This document shows positions 14,324 through 18,145 of a stretch of 18,145 nucleotides of DNA, in pieces (the first letter of the stretch is position 1; each line of letters opens with the position of its first letter). Origin of the DNA: CAYJAD01 sp964369995. Lineage in GTDB: Bacteria; Desulfobacterota; Desulfovibrionia; Desulfovibrionales; Desulfovibrionaceae. A program made the translations under genes and the position numbers. The stretch spans positions 1 to 18,145 of the forward strand of contig CAYJHH010000054.1 of NCBI GenBank assembly GCA_964369995.1, read 5' to 3'. A model generated the notes under the pieces. The model made no database searches. It worked only from the letters and a program-made list of their open reading frames with translations, and was not told the DNA's origin.

Positions 14324-14396
14324 GGATTATTCCCGTCTTTCCTGTATTATTCCCGACCAATTCAGGGCTTTTTCACGCTGCCTTGGATTATTCTCC
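14324..14396 (+). promoter_or_regulatory. Three direct repeats upstream of alpA, likely protein-binding sites
   Basis: GGATTATTCCCG (14324-14335), GTATTATTCCCG (14344-14355) and GGATTATTCTCC (14385-14396) are direct repeats at offsets of 20 and 41 bases, close to two and four helical turns. They sit 24 bases before the AlpA gene, as expected for binding sites of an AlpA/Xis-type protein or an iteron set. Confidence 0.5.
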
Positions 14397-14419
14397 TAAA
14401 AAATCAAAAGGAGATTTTT

Positions 14420-14656
14420 ATGAAACAAACACATTTCACAATTGGCGACCCTTTACCCCCAACTGGCTTTTTACGTTTACCCCAAGTGTTGGCACTTATC
14501 CCTGTGAGTAAAAGCACTTGGTGGGATGGATGCAAGGAAGGGATATTCCCTAAGTCAGTAACTTTGGGAAAACGTACTACTGCTTGGAAGGTAGAGGATA
14601 TTGTGGCTTACATTCAAAGTGTTGGGCACGAGGATAACGAAAAAGACTCTGCATAG
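14420..14656 (+). CDS. AlpA-family DNA-binding protein (excisionase-like)
   Basis: A 78-residue protein that matches the AlpA/MerR-like winged helix: GFLRLPQVLALIPVSKSTWW (residues 12-31) is the recognition helix region, then GIFPKSVTLGKRTTAWKVED and a closing helix IVAYIQS. Such proteins act as transcription factors or as excisionases of prophages and integrative elements. ATG 14420 follows AAAGGAG with 6 bases between; an in-frame ATG at 14312 would add 36 unlike residues and is rejected. Direct repeats just upstream may be its own targets. A terminator follows. Confidence 0.88.
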   Translation: MKQTHFTIGDPLPPTGFLRLPQVLALIPVSKSTWWDGCKEGIFPKSVTLGKRTTAWKVEDIVAYIQSVGHEDNEKDSA

Positions 14657-14678
14657 CGCAACATAAACAATTAATAAG

Positions 14679-14717
14679 AAAAGGCCGTCATGGAGTGTAT
14701 TTCATGGTGGCCTTTTT
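14679..14717 (+). terminator. Rho-independent terminator after alpA
   Basis: AAAAGGCC (14679-14686) pairs with GGCCTTTT (14709-14716), with an inner CATGGA/TTCATG stem, followed by a T. A-tract and T-tract flank the stem on both sides, so it may also work on the minus strand. Confidence 0.75.
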
Positions 14718-14731
14718 GTGCTTTCAGCGAA

Positions 14732-14806
14732 GCTCACGTTGGCGCGGTTTATGTGAGTGACACCCGCAAGGAGATGTCGCGCTGCATAAACCGTGACAAC
14801 GTGAGC
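14732..14806. repeat. 75-base imperfect inverted repeat (possible cruciform or recombination site)
   Basis: GCTCACGTTG (14732-14741) faces CAACGTGAGC (14797-14806), and GGTTTATG (14746-14753) faces CATAAACC (14785-14792). An inner GTGACA/TGTCGC stem (one T-G pair) closes the middle. The arms are separated by symmetric four-base internal loops. It lies between the alpA terminator and the end of the mobilization operon and overlaps no gene. It could be an operon terminator, a small RNA, a recombination site or a single-strand replication origin. Confidence 0.55.
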
Positions 14807-14810
14807 AACA

Positions 14811-15422
14811 TTAAAATGTTATAGGTAGTGTTAGGGCAATAAGCATACTTCCAGCTATAAAAAATCCCAATGTCTTAAGACCATTTTTATAATAAGTGTT
14901 TCCTACGGCATATTCTTTCGCTGTTATAAAACTGCAAAATAGACCTGTTACGATGCTCAGCACTCCCATAACAATACCAGAGGGCATTCGTAGCCATGCC
15001 ACCAAGGGAATATACTCTGTTGTAGCAATGTGAAAACCTGCCCACATGAGCACGCTTCCAAAAGCCATGAGGCACAGTAAAGCGAGCATGGCCATAGGTA
15101 GCAAAGTGGCATAATGAATTTTTGTAGAGAGGTGTTTTGCTTGCTCCACAACGCTGTCTGTGAGCTTTGCTTGTGCATTTGCTACTTCCTTATCGGCTGT
15201 ATTAGAAATGCGCTCTAAAATCTCCGCTGTGACTTTATTTATTTTCTTAGGCAAGGCTTCGTAATAAGCACGTTGATATTCCATAGCCGCTAAGAGCGAC
15301 CAGAGAGCGTCATCATCACGCAAGTTTAAGGAAGCCCCCACTTGACGCACTCGCTGTATTTCTTCTTGCGTGAGCTTTCTACCGCTAGTCTTTTGAATTT
15401 CATCCATAAAATTTGCGTTCAT
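14811..15422 (-). CDS. Membrane protein of the mobilization operon, StbC-like by position
   Basis: A 203-residue protein with a charged, helical N-terminal half (about 1-100, with AEILERISNTADKEVANAQA) and three transmembrane spans: about 104-129, 148-170 and 182-203. No catalytic motif is seen. It begins 2 bases after the ATPase stop; GGAG with 7 bases of spacing before ATG is inside the ATPase gene. In several mobilizable plasmids a ParA/StbB-like ATPase is paired with a small membrane protein of this plan, which may link the plasmid or relaxase complex to the inner membrane. The StbC comparison rests on order and topology, not on sequence. Confidence 0.65.
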   Translation of the reverse strand: MNANFMDEIQKTSGRKLTQEEIQRVRQVGASLNLRDDDALWSLLAAMEYQRAYYEALPKKINKVTAEILERISNTADKEVANAQAKLTDSVVEQAKHLSTKIHYATLLPMAMLALLCLMAFGSVLMWAGFHIATTEYIPLVAWLRMPSGIVMGVLSIVTGLFCSFITAKEYAVGNTYYKNGLKTLGFFIAGSMLIALTLPITF

Positions 15423-15424
15423 AG

Positions 15425-16123
15425 CTATTCTCCAAGAGCGTGGTCAAATAGCTTTGCTAATAGTAAACGCCAGCGACATAATTCTGCCCGTGTGCCAATA
15501 GGCATTTGGGGATAAGCTTCATGAATGGACATGCGTTTGGAATATAACCAGTCTGCTACACGATTTCCCACAGATGGGAAATCAAGTGTTTTACCTGTTT
15601 TTTCTGCAAGTTCTTTTGCTTTTGACTGATTGTAAATATCAAAGCGATGTGTATCGCCAAAATACAAATTACGGCACACGTTGATTTCTACGTCAGGAAA
15701 AGCTTCTTGGAATGAATGCAAAAGTTCCACAGAATCACGGTGGCGGTTGATTATCCAAAACACTACAAGTTTACGCTCCATTTCTTGCAAAGCACCGCTC
15801 ATAATATCGCCATAACTGGCTGTACTGCTCTTGGTACGAGCGGCGGCATTGATAACTACCGTATGCTCTGGGTATTTTTGTACTATATCAAGCATATCCG
15901 ACCACCCATCAGCATCATCAAGACTATTCAAGCGGCATTGTAGGTTGGATAATTTAAGCCCCTTATGTGCCTTAAAGACATCGGGGTTATCGGTGTCTGT
16001 ATCCACAAGCAGGACATTTTTCTCCTTGTTCAGCAAATATTCAATGAGGGCAAAGGAAAATAAGCTCTTGCCCACGCCGCCTTTGCTGCCGCCTATGTAG
16101 TAAACATTATTTTGTATATTCAT
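15425..16123 (-). CDS. ParA/StbB-like P-loop ATPase
   Basis: A 232-residue member of the ParA/MinD group. The deviant Walker A GGSKGGVGKS (residues 11-20) has both the signature lysine (K14) and the P-loop lysine (K19). VLLVDTDTDNPD (about 38-49) and VVINAAARTKSS (about 89-100) are the switch and Walker B regions. In mobilization operons of this layout the ATPase is the StbB/VirC1 type, which positions plasmids or delivers the relaxosome to the cell membrane. There is no separate ParB gene in view; the small gene just upstream may supply DNA binding. GGAG eight bases before ATG is its ribosome site, and gaps of 2 bases on both sides show tight coupling. Confidence 0.85.
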   Translation of the reverse strand: MNIQNNVYYIGGSKGGVGKSLFSFALIEYLLNKEKNVLLVDTDTDNPDVFKAHKGLKLSNLQCRLNSLDDADGWSDMLDIVQKYPEHTVVINAAARTKSSTASYGDIMSGALQEMERKLVVFWIINRHRDSVELLHSFQEAFPDVEINVCRNLYFGDTHRFDIYNQSKAKELAEKTGKTLDFPSVGNRVADWLYSKRMSIHEAYPQMPIGTRAELCRWRLLLAKLFDHALGE

Positions 16124-16125
16124 AA

Positions 16126-16506
16126 TTATAACTCCGAATCTGGTTTATCTGGTGTATAATAATCGGGAAGTTCGTAGTCCTGTTCAGAGACTTTACTTTC
16201 TTGAACTTCCTTTACCTTTGCTGTTATCTTTGTCGCTTTGGTTTTGACCTCCTGATTTTGTGCTGATTTTTCAGCCGGTGTTAGCTTTTTGCGTAAAACT
16301 CTCAAGGGAATGTCCACATTGCCCTGTGACATAATTTCTGAAAGTTCTTTTACGCTGTAGCCTTTTTCCAATGCTTTTAGCATGTTGGCATTAAGCAATT
16401 CCGCCGCTTCTTCTCGTGTTTTGCCAAGTTTTTTGTCTGGCAATGCTTCAAGCGTCTTTTGCATGGCCTCAATGTCGGGCAAGTCAATACGTATGAAGTT
16501 TCCCAT
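16126..16506 (-). CDS. Small mobilization-operon protein, putative DNA-binding partner
   Basis: A 126-residue protein. The middle part (KALEKGYSVKELSEIM, then NVDIPLRVLRKKL, about 46-75) reads like a short helix-turn-helix of the type found in plasmid TraK/KfrA-like proteins. The C-terminal 50 residues are polar, rich in K, E and Q, and probably disordered. It lies between the relaxase and the ATPase. AGGAGG, which overlaps the relaxase stop codon, precedes ATG 16506 by 5 bases. I do not recognise the family. A DNA-binding or adaptor role for the ATPase is inferred from its place. Confidence 0.65.
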   Translation of the reverse strand: MGNFIRIDLPDIEAMQKTLEALPDKKLGKTREEAAELLNANMLKALEKGYSVKELSEIMSQGNVDIPLRVLRKKLTPAEKSAQNQEVKTKATKITAKVKEVQESKVSEQDYELPDYYTPDKPDSEL

Positions 16507-16515
16507 ATTGTCCTC

Positions 16516-17736
16516 CTAGCGCATACGCCTAGTCATCTGTTGCGGCACATGCTCTAGGCGCCGCTTTTCAATCTCACCAACAAGGTCTGCAAGGAGCTGT
16601 ACACTTCGCTTACATCCGTGAACAAGCGTTTCAAAGTGCGCAATTCCGTCAGAATGAGCATGTGCTTCTCCTCCTGTGCGTCCAGTCTGGTGGTGAGTGC
16701 CGTCAATCTGGCTTCGTAGTTTTCCTCCATCTTTTTCAAGGTCTGTGTGAGTAGTCTTTCTGTTTCGGTCATGGTCTGTATCCTTTTGTTTTTCTGGTAA
16801 ATGTAGTTTGTTTTTTGGGTCAAATTGTGGCCATTTTATGGGATAGCGTTTATGATTGGTTTGGGTACGTTTATCAATGACACGCTCAAGTTGAGCTTCA
16901 AGACGTGTGATAAGATTATGCTTTTTCTTTTGCTGTTCTTCTTCGCTTTCCTCGTCTAATTGCTTAGATTTAGCCGTATAATTCCAGTTTTCACCATAAA
17001 TACCACCTTTGAAGCGCATTTTTAGTCCGCTCTCTGGAGCGACAACACTCAAGTAGTCTTTGCCCTTGCGATTGATTTTTAGCCCTAAGCCCTGCAATGC
17101 CTTGAAAACATCGTCACGACTGTGAATAAGCCCTTGCTCAATTTGGGCTTTGATGTGGGCATGAATGACTTCTTTGGCCTTGTCACGATCACTTTCTGGA
17201 ATGTCCTTTCTCCACCGTGCTAAGCGAGCTTTGAATAAGTCCGCCTTTTTGGGCAATTCCTCTCGTGCTCTGGCAGGGTCATCGGGACGTGCCCAATGTT
17301 CACGCCAATTATAGAGGTCACGGAAAACATCAAAGTCTTTTTGCCAACCGGGAGGGCAAGCATTGAAGTCCTTGCCGCTAGACAGTTCCACTCGTGGAAT
17401 GAGAAAATGCAATTCATGGTGTCCTGCATGGCTATGACGTACCCACAAGATGTTGCGTTGGTCTGGTTCAAGTCCTGCAAAGGCCACACTTTCAAAGGCG
17501 TTCATCACGTCCTCTTCCTGCTCACGGCTTACCTTGTCGTCTGGATGCCAAGACAACACTCCAGAAGTGAACTTCCATCGGCGGTCGATGCTGTCGATGA
17601 GTGCCGTGGTCATGGCAGGGTCGCCACGCAATACTTGCGGCGGATGCACGTCACGATTGGGGTAATCAACACGCACAAGATACTTGCTAGGCTTACCGCC
17701 TTCGCCTGTGCCGTAGGGGAAAACTTTCATCATCAT
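16516..17736 (-). CDS. mobA: Relaxase / mobilization nuclease, MobA-like
   Basis: A 406-residue relaxase that would nick the origin of transfer and stay bound to the 5' end. The N-terminal half is a relaxase domain: GTGEGGKPSKYLVR (about 9-22), VLSWHPDD (about 60-67) and RHSHAGHHELHFLIPRVEL (about 99-117). In the last motif H, E and H fall at spacing H-x6-E-x-H, which resembles the H-E-N triad of the ColE1-type MOB-HEN group, with H in the place of N. A conserved tyrosine was not assigned. The last 130 residues are hydrophilic (HHQTGRTGGEAHAHSDG), and a second gene is read from another frame there. The start codon lies in a run of ATGs that overlaps the mobC stop. Confidence 0.9.
   Translation of the reverse strand: MMMKVFPYGTGEGGKPSKYLVRVDYPNRDVHPPQVLRGDPAMTTALIDSIDRRWKFTSGVLSWHPDDKVSREQEEDVMNAFESVAFAGLEPDQRNILWVRHSHAGHHELHFLIPRVELSSGKDFNACPPGWQKDFDVFRDLYNWREHWARPDDPARAREELPKKADLFKARLARWRKDIPESDRDKAKEVIHAHIKAQIEQGLIHSRDDVFKALQGLGLKINRKGKDYLSVVAPESGLKMRFKGGIYGENWNYTAKSKQLDEESEEEQQKKKHNLITRLEAQLERVIDKRTQTNHKRYPIKWPQFDPKNKLHLPEKQKDTDHDRNRKTTHTDLEKDGGKLRSQIDGTHHQTGRTGGEAHAHSDGIAHFETLVHGCKRSVQLLADLVGEIEKRRLEHVPQQMTRRMR
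16554..16772 (-). CDS. Gene nested in mobA, coiled-coil MobB/MbeD-like protein
   Basis: In another frame inside the C-terminal part of mobA, ATG 16772 is preceded by AAAAGGA with 8 bases of spacing, a good ribosome site. It encodes 72 residues, MTETERLLTQTLKKMEENYE... ending LVRLKSGA. The whole chain is a regular amphipathic coiled coil (KKMEENYEARLTALTTRL, then AQEEKHMLILTELRTLK). The mobA frame is hydrophilic and low in complexity over the same stretch, as expected if the nested frame is the constrained one. ColE1-type plasmids nest mbeB and mbeD in mbeA in the same way. A longer form from an ATG at 16823 is possible but lacks this ribosome site. Confidence 0.65.
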   Translation of the reverse strand: MTETERLLTQTLKKMEENYEARLTALTTRLDAQEEKHMLILTELRTLKRLFTDVSEVYSSLQTLLVRLKSGA

Positions 17737-18068
17737 GGCACGTCCTCCGCTGTAGGTGCATCGGCAAAGCGCAAGATGCGTTTCTCAATGTCCGTCAATG
17801 CCGTCAATACTTCCACCGCTTCCGCTGTGCCTTTATAGGTGTTTGCCCAGCGTGCAAGCTGATTGATATTTGCACCTATCCTTGCCAATTCATGCAGTCG
17901 CCGTTTCTCCTCTGGGGTTCTGCGTAAGCGAATGCCAAGGCACGTTTGGCGAATGTAATCTGACATGCTGAGGCCATGAACTCCTGCATTGAGGTGCAGA
18001 AGCTCTCTTTCCTCTGGGTGCAAACGCACCACAACGGCGGTACTACGTGCGACCTTTACTCTTTTCAT
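17733..18068 (-). CDS. mobC: MobC-like relaxosome accessory protein
   Basis: A 111-residue protein of the MobC family. An N-terminal ribbon-helix-helix (TAVVVRLHPEERELLHLNAG, then GLSMSDYIRQTCLG, about residues 9-45) would bind the origin of transfer. The C-terminal helical part contains the family motif RIGANINQLARWAN (about 67-80). MobC helps the relaxase open the DNA strands around nic. The start ATG 18068 has AAGG upstream at about 11 bases. It overlaps mobA by four bases (ATGA), so the two are coupled. It is the first gene of the minus-strand mobilization operon. Confidence 0.9.
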   Translation of the reverse strand: MKRVKVARSTAVVVRLHPEERELLHLNAGVHGLSMSDYIRQTCLGIRLRRTPEEKRRLHELARIGANINQLARWANTYKGTAEAVEVLTALTDIEKRILRFADAPTAEDVP

Positions 18069-18097
18069 GGTATCTGCTGCCTTTTAGTGTTTTGGGG

Positions 18098-18138
18098 TTC
18101 GAAGGGGCAAAGCCCCTCGCCAGCCGTGAAGTATGGCG
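18098..18138. other. Inverted repeats upstream of mobC, part of a possible oriT
   Basis: AGGGGC-aaa-GCCCCT (18103-18117) is a perfect 6-bp hairpin, and CGCCA (18118-18122) with TGGCG (18134-18138) forms a second one next to it. Origins of transfer usually lie directly upstream of mobC/mobA and contain inverted repeats next to nic. The window ends here, so a nic site cannot be placed. Confidence 0.4.
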
Positions 18139-18145
18139 CGAAGCG

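Noticed and set aside
14312..14419. N-terminal extension of the AlpA frame
   Set aside because: The added residues are unlike AlpA proteins and cover the repeats and the ribosome site AAAGGAG that fits ATG 14420.
17296..17838. 180-codon plus-strand frame opposite mobA and mobC
   Set aside because: It is antisense to two well-supported mobilization genes, has no ribosome site and no recognisable protein features.
18094..18105. GGGGTTCGAA resembles a tRNA T-arm
   Set aside because: No matching acceptor, anticodon or D arm can be built around it, and the following bases form the perfect AGGGGC/GCCCCT hairpin instead.

Overview
The window reads as an AT-rich accessory region carried by, or inserted into, a mobilizable plasmid or integrative mobilizable element. 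The host is bacterial. The HU protein and the general gene style are reminiscent of a host-associated, low-GC member of the Desulfovibrionaceae, but this is a guess from memory of the families. Ankyrin and Sel1 repeat proteins suggest life close to eukaryotes. By eye the left and middle part (to about 11.4 kb) is clearly more AT-rich than the right part (about 12.2-18.1 kb), so the window looks like a mosaic.

Left part (1-3.1 kb): the end of a Sel1-repeat protein, a single-stranded DNA-binding protein with its own strong promoter, a nine-repeat ankyrin protein with a C-terminal membrane anchor on the minus strand, and two tiny overlapping membrane-protein genes closed by a strong terminator.

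Middle part (3.1-11.3 kb): two candidate defence units placed back to back. The first, on the minus strand, is a tightly packed three-gene operon: a DUF1848 protein with a C-terminal CX3CX2C cluster, a 1369-residue fusion of a SAM-dependent methyltransferase-like domain to a RecQ-like helicase, and a coiled-coil protein with a C-terminal membrane anchor. The second, on the plus strand, is a retron-type reverse transcriptase preceded by about 500 bases of non-coding, strongly structured DNA and followed by a membrane-anchored ankyrin protein that could be its effector. A 14-base near-identical direct repeat (13 of 14) brackets this second unit.

Right part (11.3-18.1 kb): a decayed fragment of an ICE-type helicase/methylase gene, a 27-residue Fst-like membrane peptide gene followed by a perfect 17-bp inverted repeat, another folded element, an HU gene with a terminator, a second and longer remnant of the helicase/methylase gene, an unrecognised 300-residue protein, and an AlpA-like regulator preceded by repeats spaced by about two and four helical turns. 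A large inverted repeat follows. Last comes a minus-strand mobilization operon: MobC, a relaxase with an H-x6-E-x-H site, a gene nested in another frame of the relaxase gene, a small putative DNA-binding protein, a ParA/StbB-like ATPase and a three-span membrane protein. Inverted repeats upstream of mobC at the window edge may belong to the origin of transfer.

Together, the mobilization genes, HU and AlpA would move and maintain the element. The two middle units and the small toxin would be cargo that protects the element or its host. The most promising undescribed items are the retron with a membrane-ankyrin partner and the DUF1848/methyltransferase-RecQ/coiled-coil operon.
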